Below, piece after piece: positions 1-11,708 of a DNA stretch of 64,000 nucleotides (position 1 is its first letter; each line of letters begins with the position of its first letter). Both the position numbers and the translations under genes were made by a program. The DNA lies in assembly GCA_031216445.1 (NCBI GenBank), contig CM062206.1:5030001-5094000 (forward strand), given 5' to 3'. Below the pieces are notes generated by a model that worked only from the letters and a program-made list of their open reading frames with translations, did not search any database and was not told the origin of the DNA. The stretch is from Lateolabrax maculatus (Eukaryota; Chordata; Actinopteri; Acropomatiformes; Lateolabracidae).

Positions 1-761
1 GCTTGTCTGGTTATATCAAAGTTTCTTCATCATCCCGTTGCTTGCTGTTGCATCAAGAGTACAGTGTGTTGAAACTGGCCTGTAGGCGATCTCAATAAGC
101 ACAGAAGTGACTGACGAGCCACTGAAAACTGAGCGAACGTGTCGGACTCCATCACGTTGGTCTCTGCAGTGCACCAGAGGTACACAAGGTAACTGAAGCT
201 AACTAAATCACAAAGTGCAGCTGCGGTAGAGAAGATTTAATCCTGGAGGTTTGCCCTTTTTTGCCCATATTAAAAGCTCGTGTCAGGTATGGACGCTGGC
301 AGGAAATGTTGTAATCACATGGGAATTTATGAATCAAAGTACAACCTGTGACCAGGGCGGTAAACATCAGCGTATTTCAGAAGCTGCCAATGTGTAAATT
401 GTGAGTGTCCCTCTAACTATCTACCTTTACAGATGATCTTGTACAGAGTCTTATCATACACACATTTCCCTTCAAAATAAAACTATCCACAAATTCAGAT
501 TTGGCCTTTTTCCAACCATGAACATATGCCACATTTTGTGAATGTCCAAAGCGCCTTACGATGCCACGATTGCATACATTTCTTTGCATGGTTGTTCCCA
601 TTACAAATCACCTTGTTTCAAGAGCAGTCTTGAATCAAGCAATAGTGGAGTGAAATGCCTTATTCAAGATACTTCCCCAGACTTTTTTTAATATATTAAG
701 ACTCGGTACAAGATGAAGCCAAGCGTTTTTTTTCCTGTTTTGTTTTCACGTGGCTTCGCAG

Positions 762-1700
762 GGCACCATCAGACCCGCTGTGGCCGTCACATGTTACAGT
801 GTCGTAGATCTTTTTGTCTACACACAGAGCGACCCTGCACCCCCTCCCTCTGCTGTTGTTCTAATAGATTCATCCTCGGAAACTCTTCTCACCTGTTACG
901 GACATCAGCTCAGTGGATGCTGTATGTATATCGCTAACGCCCGCATCTGGTTTTCCACCATATCTTGCCATCAATGGAAGTGACTGAAGATTTACATTTT
1001 TTTTTAATTTTTTTGGACTCCGGTGGGGAAGTTGACATATGAAGAAAGATTTGTTTCAAGGCTGCCAATCAGAACGATTAAAAATCCAGTTGTGAAAAAG
1101 TAACTTTTTGTTTTCTTCTATCACTGAGTCGCACTGATCACATTGATCAGTCTTGGAAACTACAGACTGAGAAAAAGCTGAGTGAGTGCAGTGTTTTCCA
1201 CTGTGTTCTGTGACTACACACTAATGATTTCCTGGGTTTCTTTTGTTATTGTAATTTTTTTGTAATGGCTGCAGATAGATTGTTGATAATTTGTTTGTAA
1301 TACAGTGGTGACATGCATCATTCACTTTCATTCAACTCTGAAGATAAAATGTGCATATTAGCGGGCAGAGTCCTATTTCGAAAAACAAAAAGTTGCACAA
1401 AAATGTACAAGCGTAAAGATAAGTGTAGTAGGTAGAACTGCTACTCTGTTTGATGTGTGATGTCAGTGAGAAATGTACATTTAGCTGGTGATGACCTTCT
1501 TTTCTTCATTCTTTCTTGTACTACTTTGACCTGTATGTCTTTTAAAAAGACAATTGGTGGAGTATGTATCAGTTGTTTTTGTATTTTTAATACAATAATT
1601 GTAAATATTGGTTATATTTTTGTTCAAATGTACTATGTTTATGCCTCAACATCCAGTTTATATGAAGCTGGGAATCAATAAATACTGCATAAAGAATCAA
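762..1700 (+). other. putative terminal exon and 3' UTR of an upstream plus-strand gene
   Basis: A pyrimidine-rich tract (729-748) leads to the acceptor-like CTTCGCAG ending at 761. From 762 a frame stays open to TGA at 981-983 (73 codons; begins GTIRPAVAVTCYSVVDLFVY, no domain recognised). The following 700 bases are AT-rich, with U-runs, a Pumilio-type TGTAAATA at 1600-1607 and AATAAA at 1677-1682, with T-rich sequence downstream of the signal. That is the usual layout of a vertebrate 3' UTR. The 73-codon tail may simply be untranslated; positions 1-761 could equally be intron or more UTR. No protein family was recognised, so gene identity is open. Confidence 0.35.
1677..1682 (+). terminator. 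canonical poly(A) signal AATAAA (proximal)
   Basis: AATAAA sits at the end of a UTR-like AT-rich block and is followed 40-70 bases on by T/GT-rich sequence (around 1720-1765) that could serve as the downstream element. AATAAA is frequent by chance in AT-rich DNA; the context, not the hexamer, supports it. Confidence 0.4.
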
Positions 1701-1878
1701 CACCTAGGTTTAAATGCACTTATTCATTTCTTCTGCATTTTGATGTCTTTCTTTTCCAATTGGTTTTTCCTTCAGAGGATTTTTCCCCAGATACCGTCTA
1801 GTGTTTGCACAAGTCATGGAAGCAACTTGAAAAGTGTAACTCTCATACTTTTCTATCTGACCGCAGTGTGTCAGAATT

Positions 1879-1884
1879 AATAAA
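1879..1884 (+). terminator. second AATAAA with GT/T-rich downstream element (possible distal poly(A) site)
   Basis: AATAAA is followed within 20-55 bases by a T-rich, GT-rich stretch (1900-1940). This is a better downstream element than that of the proximal signal, so tandem alternative polyadenylation of the same transcript is possible. Confidence 0.35.
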
Positions 1885-3889
1885 AAAGAGATATTGAAGT
1901 CTTCCCTTGCTTTTATTTACTTGTTTTGTATTGTCTTGTTATCACAGAGCTGTGAGAAGTCCCAACTCTCAGTTTTTATTAGTCTAATTTATTTTATTTG
2001 TTTCTTACACAAGCTGTTCCATCTTATAATACAATTCTATATATCCAATTTACTGTGCACCACATACTCATAATAACAAAGATTATTACTCTAGGCTCGT
2101 GTTATGGGGATACATGCTGTTATAGTTATTTCTCCTGCATGGAAGATGTTTAATTTGTGCCTCATGTTTTACTGTAATTGCTGAGATTTACTTATATCTT
2201 CAGTAACTTAGAGGAAGATTAATATAGTATGAATAAAACATTGGAGAAACAGTATCATTTATACCATTAGATTAAAAAGAAAAAAACTGAATCAAAATGG
2301 CAAAAGTGTCACCGCTGGCAACAAATTAGGCTGAAAATAAAATGATTAAGTAGCTTTAAGTTTTTGTTTGAAAATGATTGTGCTTTTAGATCTTAACTCT
2401 CTATACTACATGAATAATGGGCCATTTTTCAAAAGGGATCTGCAGGATGGTGCTTTAAATAACATTTTGATTTGAATTTCTCTCTGCTTTCTTACCAACA
2501 GAGTGCGCTGTTTTTCTGCAAATAATAAACAACATCTGAACTACTTCAATCATATACAGTACACTGTACAGTATGTTTTTATACAGTGTGTGAGGTTCTG
2601 AAAATATGTCCATTACAATGTATACATTGTGTTTACTTGTCTGCAAACATACTGAAAAGTCATCACTACTTATGTTCTTTTCATTAAAAAAGTGAGTAAG
2701 CTCATTGCAAATGCACTCTCTCCACAAGAGAATCAAAAATGTTAACGTTATAATTTACATTATCATTAGTTGGTGCCTTAGTTTCCTGTTTATCTGAGTG
2801 TGGGTTCAGCGGGGGAAATGTATGAGCTTGTACAGTTTGACATCCTGACTGTAGCTTTGTTAAGGTAGCAGACACCATATCACAGCTCGACATTCCTCTC
2901 CTCATGAATAATGCAAGCTCGATGCTGCTGGTTCCCTCTATCACAGGGCTGAGGGCCCCAATTTGTCACACTCTCCAAAAACTGATATGCACTCCTACCA
3001 TGAGAAATGAGGAGCTGCCCACACACACACACACAGAAACTTTCAGCCTAGTAAATAAAAGTAAAAATATCCATTTCACTATCTCTTGCTCCATTGCATA
3101 CACAGAGAGACACACAGGAGGATTTGGGCGATAAGAGTATTTTTGGATTGAAGATGCTGGAAATTTGTGCCAATATTCAGCACTTTTGTAACTTTGCCAA
3201 AACAGCTACGGGGATGCTGGTGTTGCCCCCAGCAATTTATTCATTTCATTGCTTTGTATATCTTTAAAGGGGAAGAGGAACAACCTCTGGAGCAGCATTC
3301 AGCTGGAGGGACTGTAAAAGTTAGTATAAGTTGTTTAATTTGGTAGCCGTTTTACCAAAGATCCCATATTTTGCTGATTCATGTTATGTAGTTTTGTGTT
3401 ACAGACCCACTAAAAGAAAACAAACAGACTAAATATCCCAGTTAAAGGACAATCTGAAGGTTAAAATCAAAATCAGTATTCCTGCATACACCAGGACACC
3501 ACTCACTTATATTGAGCTTATGTTGAGTTCAGTCAGAAACGTGGGACTTAATTATAATACACTGCATAGCATTCATTTCTCATTATTCAAGAGGAGTGAT
3601 AGCAGCTTAAAAAAAAAACAAGTGACAACCACCGCAAGAAAAAGGTGGCATTAAAATAACTCTATATATTTTCTCTTTCTAATTTCAATTCTAATTTCCC
3701 CTCAAAGCAAATGGAAGTACAGCCCTAACGCTGACAAATCATGTTTTCATTGTGATAAAGTATCTGAAAAAAACAAAAAAAAAAAAACATTCTCACTGCA
3801 GTCGCCTGCATTAGAAAGATAACTGTGACTGACACGAGGATGGCTGTGCAACCAAAACAACACAAAATTACCCCAAGCGCCTCTGCTGC
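1885..3889. other. non-coding stretch; short CA run, A-runs and one CNE-like block
   Basis: No credible exon. A short (CA)n lies at 3020-3034 and A-rich runs at 3609-3618 and 3767-3787. The block 2780-2990 is of more even composition and contains a POU/homeodomain-like ATGAATAATGCAAG (about 2903-2916). It could be a conserved non-coding element, which only alignment to other fish would show. Confidence 0.4.
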
Positions 3890-4480
3890 ATGAAATCACA
3901 GGGAAAACACTGCTGTAATGTGTGTCCGACAGTGGAACCACCCCCTGACTACAGTTACAGGCCATGTGTTTACCGCTCACTTGGCTCTGTCACTGTGCTG
4001 CGCCCTCAGAAGCACCAGGGGGCACTCTTCACTATGAAATGCCGCCAGATGGGCCTGTCCACTCTCTCCCTGGGCAATGGGCCTTATCAAGGGGTAGCAG
4101 GCAGCCAGTGGTCCTCTGTAGATAGCCGGCTGGTTATGCCCGGGCCCAGAGTGGTCGACCGTGTTCAATCGAGGCAGCCGTGGGTCATATTATGGGACTG
4201 TCTGGATTCCTTTCATGGTAAATTGGATGAAGGCAGCAGCACTAGAGCTGAGGGGAGTGGAGATGTCACAGCGTTCGCCGGCCTGTGTCTGGACTCCACG
4301 GGGCTACACAGGACCGAGCAGACAATTCAGTTAAAAGCTGTCCCAGTCAAAGAATTGAGAAAAAGAAAGATTAATAAAAGCTGTACGCTGCTCTGCCCAG
4401 GTGCTCTCCTGGATGTTGGGGGCTGCGAGGAGGGTGGAGAGCAGTTTAGAGCAGATTTCACTGCTTCTTGTTTTGATTGA
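3890..4480 (+). other. 196-codon open frame of unknown status (longest ORF in the window)
   Basis: An ATG-initiated frame runs 196 codons to TGA at 4478-4480, in a GC-richer patch with several CpGs. The predicted product has no signal peptide, membrane segment, zinc-finger spacing or other motif I recognise; it starts MKSQGKHCCNVCPTVEPPPD and carries a basic stretch RKRKINK about residue 163. The ATG context is weak (T at -3) and no promoter is evident. A 63-codon frame on the opposite strand (3977-4168) shows that stop-poor composition is part of the explanation. It could be a lineage-specific or de novo ORF, a non-coding RNA exon, or a conserved regulatory element that is open by chance; the last two are more likely. 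Confidence 0.2.
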
Positions 4481-5265
4481 GAAAAATGTTCCACATTCAA
4501 CATGGTTTATAAAGGGACTGATGTTGTTTTACTCCCAAATACTCTTTTAGCGAGCCTGTAATGTAATATCAGCATGAAACTCTTTATTTGCTGTACTGGA
4601 TTATTACATTTCAGGATTCTCTCAGATATTTTATATCTAATTGGAAACTACCTCAAATTACACCATGGCTATTTTTATACAAGGTACTACCTTAAACATT
4701 TTGTACTGTTGGATAAAAGCCAATGTGTTCATTCAATAGAGATTAATTCCTTAGCTTTTTAAACTCGACTCCCTCTCTTCAATAACACATTTCCAAAGAG
4801 GCAATTGCCACTGTGAAAGCCCAACATTTTGAGCTGCAACAATACATGTTGGTATCTCATGACACTTATGACAAAAAAATAAATAAAAATCAATAATACA
4901 AATCAGCACAACACCTACAGTATTTTTAGATAAGAGGCTCCAAAGTATTTGGATCTGTTATTATCTCGCATCGACCGTTTGGTTATTTGTGAGCGAGGGA
5001 CCGCTTTCTTCTGTTCTGCTGTCGGTGCTGCTGTTCCCTCGACTCTGCTGCTCCGGCTCTCGAGTCCCCACTGTGGTAGATTAGCAGATAGTGAGGTCTG
5101 CCTCTGACAGAGCACCTGCAAATGTGCAGAGATAAGAAGAGGGAGCCACCCTATAAACAAGGAACGAAACCAGCCGCGCACACTGTACCAGCTACATCAC
5201 TCTCGGGACTGAGCCTTTGTGCAACCTTTCTCTTTTTTCTGCCTCTATAATATATGATAATGACT
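4481..5265. other. non-coding; balanced-composition block with E-box and GATA-like motifs at 4970-5200
   Basis: Positions 4481-4920 are AT-rich and show nothing. Positions 4970-5200 are richer in GC, with CACCTG and AGATAAG motifs close together near 5110-5140 (E-box and GATA-type). That pattern fits an enhancer but is common enough to occur by chance. Confidence 0.25.
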
Positions 5266-5266
5266 G

Positions 5267-5274
5267 TCTATCTC

Positions 5275-5308
<34 letters not shown>
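5267..5308 (+). repeat. (TCTA)n tetranucleotide microsatellite
   Basis: About nine near-perfect TCTA units read directly, flanked by a TCTC variant unit on the left and CCTTCC on the right. Likely length-polymorphic. Confidence 0.95.
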
Positions 5309-5628
5309 CTTCCTTTCTTCAGCAGCAGCCCTCCCACTGCTCCCAGTGTCTCACACATACTAGTCCCATAAATAAATCCGTGCCTTCTTGCTCCCTGTTG
5401 CCTCTGAGAAGTAACTTGCTGGAACCTGTCGCCTCATGCAGTAATGACTCTCTTGTCATTCATGGTACTCGCAGAAGAAATCACAGAGCGGGAAAACATC
5501 CTCTCAGCATCTGCTGTGGAGTAGAATAAAGGTCTGGCATTATTATGGAGAAGCACCAGCAGTGAATGTTCACATATATACCACATGTACAGAAATACAT
5601 TTAAATTAATAGTTGGACATAGTTCCAT
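5309..5628. other. non-coding stretch, nothing recognised
   Basis: Unremarkable mixed-composition DNA between the microsatellite and the MITE. Short open frames on both strands have no supporting splice or motif context. Confidence 0.4.
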
Positions 5629-5637
5629 GTTCCCCAG

Positions 5638-6063
5638 TAGCCTGGCATCGCCAGACTAATTTGTAAATGCGGATTAGTCTGGAACCTCTCAGTTCATTTT
5701 TGATTTCCAAGGGGCGTCATCGAGGTGCGGAGACAACCAATCAGAGCAACAAAACGCTGTCTGACGGTACGTCCTGTCAGAAGTTCAGCAAACACACATT
5801 TCTCATCAACATAAAGTTTAAGTGCAGTTGTTTGTTCTTCTTTTACAGAAAATTTACCATCCAGTCTGTTTAATACTGCCGCTGTAGCCGGCAGCCGCCA
5901 TCTTGGTTATTTACAAAGATGCTTCAGCGGTGCTCCTCTCTGTCAGTCATCGTATTAAACCCGCCTCATACTAGATGAAGCTTGTGATTGGTTCGCCCAA
6001 CACAACGGCACTTCCAGTACTAAGGAAATCAGTTTGAATGGGAGAGTGCTGGTTCCCAGGCTA
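5638..6063 (+). mobile_element. complete 426-bp MITE with 9-bp target-site duplication
   Basis: The element begins TAGCCTGGCATCGCCAGAC and ends TTCCCAGGCTA, so the outer 8 bases (TAGCCTGG / CCAGGCTA) are perfect inverted repeats. It is flanked by the identical 9-mer GTTCCCCAG at 5629-5637 and 6064-6072, a clear target-site duplication. A 10-bp perfect subterminal hairpin lies at 5651-5660 / 5673-5682. No transposase frame is present, so it is non-autonomous. A 9-bp duplication suits Mutator-like elements; hAT elements usually make 8. Inside are a YY1-type CGCCATCTTGG (5896-5906), an NF-Y-type AACCAATCAGAG (5736-5747) and an inverted ATTGG (5987-5991), so the element could bring regulatory sites with it. 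Confidence 0.8.
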
Positions 6064-6072
6064 GTTCCCCAG

Positions 6073-8645
6073 CTCAATATCCTCTTAACATGACACATTT
6101 AACAAACTCTAACTCCCTAACCGTGATTTTAGAAGGTAGACTGTAATAGCAATAATAAGGAAGCATTCGGAAAGTCAGAGAAGTAAATGTTTAGTGTCGC
6201 TGACCTTTAGGTGATTCCAACACATATCCAACACATATATGCACTGATTACCACGAGGTGTCCAACAGCAACTATAGATAAAAGGAAGAAGAAAGGCTAC
6301 TTGGAGACAAATACAGATTGAATTACATTGTAAAGATGATACATAGAAGTATTTCTGTAATAACTATATTTTTAGATTGTGAAAAAAAATGTTGCCCTAT
6401 TCATAAACCTGGATTGGATTAGAGAATATCTTTTGAAGGTAGAAGCAGAAATTAATTCATTTTTTTAAATAATGATACAATATGCAGGTCTAAACTATCA
6501 TTCTCAACTATGCTCAGTCACATATCCGTGTACTGTATACTCACTAACATATTACATCCAGTCCAAAAATTAAATGCTGGAAACATATTTGTTGTAATGG
6601 AAAATGTGTAGGAAGCATGAAACTCAATAAGTGACTCATTCCCGTGTGTGTTTTCTCACGCTGTGTTCTGCTCCTTTTCACCGACCCTGAAGGATCCCAT
6701 TTGATCGCTATCCAAGCTGTAAATATAGCTGAGAGCCATGCTTTGAGCTGCTTTGAATTCAAATGGTTCTTTTAAGGGAACCACCACCCATAGATTCACT
6801 TACAAACCTGACTCACAATAAGCTAGTTGGCATGCAGAGGGAAGAGGCTTGCCCTCCATTTCAGTGGCCTGCACTGGCTGAGTGTCCTAGTATGTGATTA
6901 AAAGGCCTTAACCTACTGAGGGGTGATAGTTTAAAATGCAAAAAATGGTTGAAGAGGTCTATTAAAAAGTAATGTGCCATGATTCACTGTCGGGCACAGT
7001 CTACTGAGTCCATGTTCTAAATGTTTTTTTGCATTGCTTTAAATATATATATCGATATTCCAATAGTACCCGGGGATCATTGTTGAAAATGTCAAAAGTA
7101 AAACTGTTAATAACATAAAATCTGATTTCTCCATGGGGATCATTGAAGTTCCATTAATCTTCTCCTAGAATGTTACTGCAGTGTAAGCAACAACGTTTAA
7201 TTTATTAATAACTTCACTGATAATCCATGGTGACATTTACATCAGCCATCCATTTCAACGGAGGGATACTGAAAACAAAATTTGCGAGGTTTCATGTTGG
7301 ATTTTGTCTGATATTTGACTGGAGCCTTGTGAACGTGTGAAATGGTGGCTGTCCACTGTTTTTTTTTCTATGAGGAAATAGCCATTCAGAGTTTCACCTT
7401 GCAGCGGCTGGGAAATAATGGTGTTCAGAGTCCATGTCTTTCAATTTGCTGAGAAGCAGATTCATATATGGCTGGATACGGTCCTGTCAGTGGCTCAGCA
7501 GCTGTTGTCAAGTGGTGGAACCAGCAATTCTGTCAACCAATCCGAGTAGACGGTGATAAATAATGGTATCATAATTAAGTTAATGACCCCTGAACAGCCT
7601 GATTCAGTTCAGGTTGATATGAAGCACGAGAAACTAAATTACTGAGTGGACATCAGAGAGTCATCAAGTTGATTTTGCCAATGAATCACTGCTTGGTTTC
7701 TGTTCAACATTTGTACAGAAATCTCTCACTTAAGAGACTCTGAATATGTAATTATTTTCCTATTTGTTAATATTTCTCCTGCTACCTATTAATGTCTAGG
7801 GTAACACTGGGAGCATTCACTGTGGGTGTAGGTGCACAGCTATGCAGACAACACGCATCCAAAGAAAGTTGAAAAAAGCAGTTGGCCTTTGAAGTTTCTA
7901 CTAATTATCTAACAGATTATATGTGATCACTGTTACCGCCCGGCTCTTAACCTCCCAAAAAACACTTTTTTGTACAGATTAAATTTGATAAATGAGCTTT
8001 AGAGGTTCTGGTAGGTGGATTTTGTTACATTTGGACGAGCCGGGCTAACTGTTTCCCCTCGTTTCCATATATTACAGTCAGTTTTACATCTTGGACGAAA
8101 GCACCATCTAAAGTCAGCACACCTATCTTTTTACAATCCTTTTTTAGATGCAAATTTAACGAACAAGTCATTTATAATCAATAGTATTACATTCCTCTCT
8201 GTGCCTGATTGATGGCAGCATCCTGAGAAGATACCATTAGATATGAAACGCAGCGTTCAGTATTCCTCCCCCAGGCTAAGACACTGTATTATCCAGCTGC
8301 TGTGACAGTCATCACAACAATGAGCTGACGTTCACCTGCCTTCTGAACCACTAATTGGCTATTAGGCCTAACTGGGTTTGAAGGGCCACAGACACGTCCA
8401 ACCTCTGATAGGTCGGCTCACCTCCACACTGTGCACGGGGGGGGGGGTCACTCATGCCGGTCATTATTTGGAACACAAGTAACTGGGGATAAGCGGGGAA
8501 ACCTGTCAAACCTCTGGTGTTTGTTTTCTCTGTTCTTTGATTGATCCTTCAGATCATAATCCATTATTATAAGCCAAAAGTTGTTTGTCAAGCAAACACA
8601 GCAAGCATTTCCTGGCTATCATTGTACACAGAACACATTCAGGCT
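6073..8645. other. non-coding stretch with one CNE-like block (7380-7640) and a G11 run
   Basis: No exon or recognised repeat. 7380-7640 has even composition and dense homeodomain-like cores (ATAATTAAGTTAATGACC near 7569-7586), a pattern common in vertebrate conserved non-coding elements. A G11 homopolymer lies at 8437-8447. The rest is AT-rich and unremarkable. Confidence 0.35.
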
Positions 8646-8769
8646 AATTTGTCGGACAAAACAAGCAATTTAAAGCATCACTTTGGGCTCTTGGATTGTT
8701 ACGGCCATTTTTTCCCACCATATTCTGAATTTTTAAAGACTAAAAATAATCTTTAGTTGCAGTCATAAC
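8646..8769 (-). mobile_element. relic of the GCTGCAACTAA-end DNA element family (copy 1)
   Basis: Shares the family's internal stretch (GTCGGACAAAACAAGCAATT at 8651-8670, then CTTTGGGCTCTTGGATTGTT) and finishes with AATCTTTAGTTGCAG, the reverse complement of the usual start. It is a 3' fragment lying in minus orientation. See the copy at 38622 for a near-complete member. Confidence 0.6.
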
Positions 8770-9462
8770 AGTACAAAACATTATTTATTATTTATATGTA
8801 TTGCATTAACTTATTTCCTGGTGATGTAATTAGAATTTTGACTATAAATGTGATGAATCATATAAAAATAAACAACATAAAAACACCAATTAATTAACTC
8901 AATTATTACTACATCTCCAGCGTCTTGAAGTGCGACTACAAATTGTAATTATTTGTAATAATTAAATTATCCAGAAACCTATTAAAATAATTAATCCACT
9001 GGAAAAGGTTGTTGTTAAATTATTATTATTATGATTGAAGTAAATTGTTTCAATATATAATGCTGCTGGCTTTCAGGACAATAGTGTAGATGCTGTGTGG
9101 TCAAATCACATTTATTTTAAACAAACTTTCACTTAGCGCTTTATAGAAAAACAAAGGTTACAAATATGGATCAAAACTATTTGAAAAAATGAAACACAGG
9201 ATAGATGATGATGGAGCTACAGTACAATCATTTTTCATGATTGGATGAAAAAGCCCAGCTCTAAAATGCAGGATCCGCTGCACACGAGCATGGATGAACA
9301 AACAAAAGGTAAACTCACAGGTCAGAACATCAGAAGGCTCTTTCATGTCCGTCAATGCTTAGAAAGAGAGTTTGGTCCCCATCGAGGGACATTACTGAGG
9401 CCTGGCTGTCACTGCTTCTTAGTACGACCGACCATATTAATCTGGGGCTCTTTCTGCAAAAC
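8770..9462. other. AT-rich non-coding stretch, nothing recognised
   Basis: Mostly A/T-rich DNA with short TAAT/ATTA-rich patches near 8930-9060. No exon, repeat or RNA gene was recognised. Confidence 0.4.
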
Positions 9463-9537
9463 ATGAAGCTAGCATTAGTTCTGCTACTATATCTGTTTCT
9501 CTCCCTGGACACCAAAGACCACTGCAGCCAGGTTTAA
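9463..9537 (+). CDS. 24-codon signal-peptide-like small ORF (speculative)
   Basis: ATG in favourable context (A at -3) opens MKLALVLLLYLFLSLD, a basic n-region followed by a long Leu-rich hydrophobic core, then a polar TKDHCSQ and a stop after 24 codons. This is the shape of a secretory signal sequence. Codon 23 ends in CAG followed by GT (9532), so a spliced first coding exon is conceivable, but GTTTAA is a poor donor. No promoter is evident upstream and no mature peptide follows. A chance T-rich frame is the leading alternative. Confidence 0.15.
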   Translation: MKLALVLLLYLFLSLDTKDHCSQV

Positions 9538-11340
9538 TTACAGGCTTATTATGTGAGTAGTCCTTTGAGGTGGAAAGTAGTGGGCTGGGGACAAATAGAT
9601 GTAACAGCTAATGTGTAAAGTTATGACTAACTTCACGTAATATACATTTAACCCAGAGATGGTTCGATAATTGAAACAAGTATGACCCAGATATTCCCTC
9701 CTAACACTTTGGTGATGCTTTTTTTTCTATAAAAAATGACCTACAGCAGAAATATACAGTACAAATGAACAAGCACAAGTGGTGTGATGCCTCTGTTTCA
9801 CTCATATCACCACATCTGCTTAAAAACATGCACTGCACAGTAAATACAGCAGATCAACGTTGTGACCGGAACAGAACAAGTTTGGGTTATGCTTGATTTC
9901 CGCAAAGCTGATTTAATCTCTGTTGTCATTTGAGAGGCTTTGCATAATCAATATTCAACATGTAATCACGTAAGGGTGAGGCGGAGCTGAAACTGCCAAA
10001 TTCTCATTATGCACCAATTTTATACTTCAAAAGCTTCTCGTACAGATGGTCAATAATTCATCATTAACAGCGAGTGATGACAGGGCACATCCGAATTTCA
10101 TACACTTATCAAATTTATATAATGCACATAAATTCAAAAAAAGTGCCGACTCATTGCACAATAGACGGAGTAAAACTTGCTTGAAAAGGTCAGAGGGCTG
10201 CAGCTGGTTTGGGATGCATGGTGAGTGTTGAAGGAATATTACGCAGCATTATACGTGCAGAGGAGTGTGTATAGTCCACTGAACATCTGACACTGCCCTG
10301 TGGCTATTTAAACAGTCAATATAACCTGTGCATCAGCATGTGGATACATGTTCTCCAACCACACTCAGATTTTGTTCCTGCATTTCTGCTGAGACAAATT
10401 TCTGCAAAATCCTGTTTCATTTGACAAATAGAAAGACTTGCATGCTTATGGACACGGGGACTGGTAATTAGGTTAAGAACACTATTCTACATCTCTTTCT
10501 TCAATTTGACTGACATTCTCAATCCTCTCTTTGCAGTATGTACCAGCCACTGTTGTGTACAGTGGTGGGCTGGGGAGGCAGCGCCACAGCGGGGGAGGCA
10601 GGCAGGATAAACAAACCGGTGTAGGAAAAAAAAAACTCTCTGGACAGCCTGGAGGCAGCAGCAGAGGGGAGGATGAGGACTAAACCGAACTCCGTCTTTA
10701 AGCAACATCTCCCACCTCCTCTGTGGTGGGCTGAGAGCTGCGGACCATCTCCAGCCTCTGCTTCAGCATCACAGGGCGCACGACACACTGCTGCAACTGC
10801 TGTTCTCTTGTGTAACAACAGCAAGCTCTCACTGTGCAGAACAGTTGTTCCTGTCCAAAAGGCCCCATGCTGCCACGACACACAAGTCAACTCATCAATC
10901 AATTACTCAATCAATATGTATTCTAGTAACTGATTTTAATTGTTATTTTAAATAGTTCAACATTTAAATGGAAATGGGAAATGCCTGTATTTTTCCTACC
11001 AAATTAAGCTCTTTGAATGTGTCACTTTGTAGACTAAATGAATAATAATAATAAGATTTTAACAGATAATTGACAACAATTAGCTCATCATTAGGCCTGC
11101 ACCTTCTTTGCAAAATACAGTATGTGAGATAGTTATTTTTGCATTTGTGTGCATGTCCTCCTCCCTGATGGGTTTCATTACAAAAACTGGTAGCATTTTG
11201 GACTTCATCCAGCAGCAGGTACCATCCTAAAAAAAGAAAAAAAAGCCATTTCCATTATTTCACATTTCTCTGCAGCCTGCTAGAAATAATAAAATGTTTG
11301 TTTATGTCCAATTTCACAGATTGAAAAACTGAAAATGCTA
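9538..11340. other. non-coding stretch upstream of the promoter
   Basis: Contains a GC-richer patch at 10540-10870 in which frames are open on both strands (longest 127 codons, minus, 10519-10902). The overlapping opposite-strand frames and absence of motifs argue for composition, not coding. (AATA)-like short repeats occur near 11040. It could hold distal promoter elements of the gene starting near 11.6 kb. Confidence 0.35.
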
Positions 11341-11379
11341 CCCAAACCCAGGTGACTCCTGCTGCTTTCACTCCCCCAG

Positions 11380-11660
11380 CCTGCAGACTGCAGCCCGGCT
11401 GTGTGTGGGCCCACCTCCTCATCACCTGCACCTGCAGCCTCCCAGCCCCGCCCACCCCCTCCTCACCTGAGCCCCGCCCGGCCGACATGTTGTCTGCTCT
11501 GTTTGAAATGAATGGTGGGTCTCTGACCCTGGCCTGAGTGGAGAAGAGCCTCATAAGGAACTCGCCACTGACACATGGAGTTTATTCAAACAGCCCTCCT
11601 GCTGCGGTGCTTCTCTGCTATAAGCCGCTGCTGCACATTCACAAAGCCAGTGAAGACAGC
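11380..11660 (+). promoter_or_regulatory. CpG-island core promoter (GC boxes, TATAAG)
   Basis: This is the only CpG-dense, GC-rich patch of promoter type in the window. It has two Sp1-type GC boxes (GCCCCGCCCAC 11445-11455; GCCCCGCCCG 11471-11480) and a TATA-like TATAAG at 11619-11624. A CRE-like TCACGTCA (11675-11682) lies just downstream. TATAAG would place a start site near 11645-11655. The plus orientation follows from the strong donor at 11866. Island promoters can also fire divergently; no minus-strand donor was convincing. Known logic: vertebrate developmental genes often start in such islands and have long first introns. Confidence 0.6.
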
Positions 11661-11708
11661 TGGCCTCAGTCCAGTCACGTCACCTCAGGAGGGCTTGTGG
11701 AGGAAGTA

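Noticed and set aside
10519..10902. 127-codon minus-strand ORF in a GC-richer patch
   Set aside because: Plus and minus frames are all open here, so composition explains it. It runs through an A-run translated as Phe and shows no motif.
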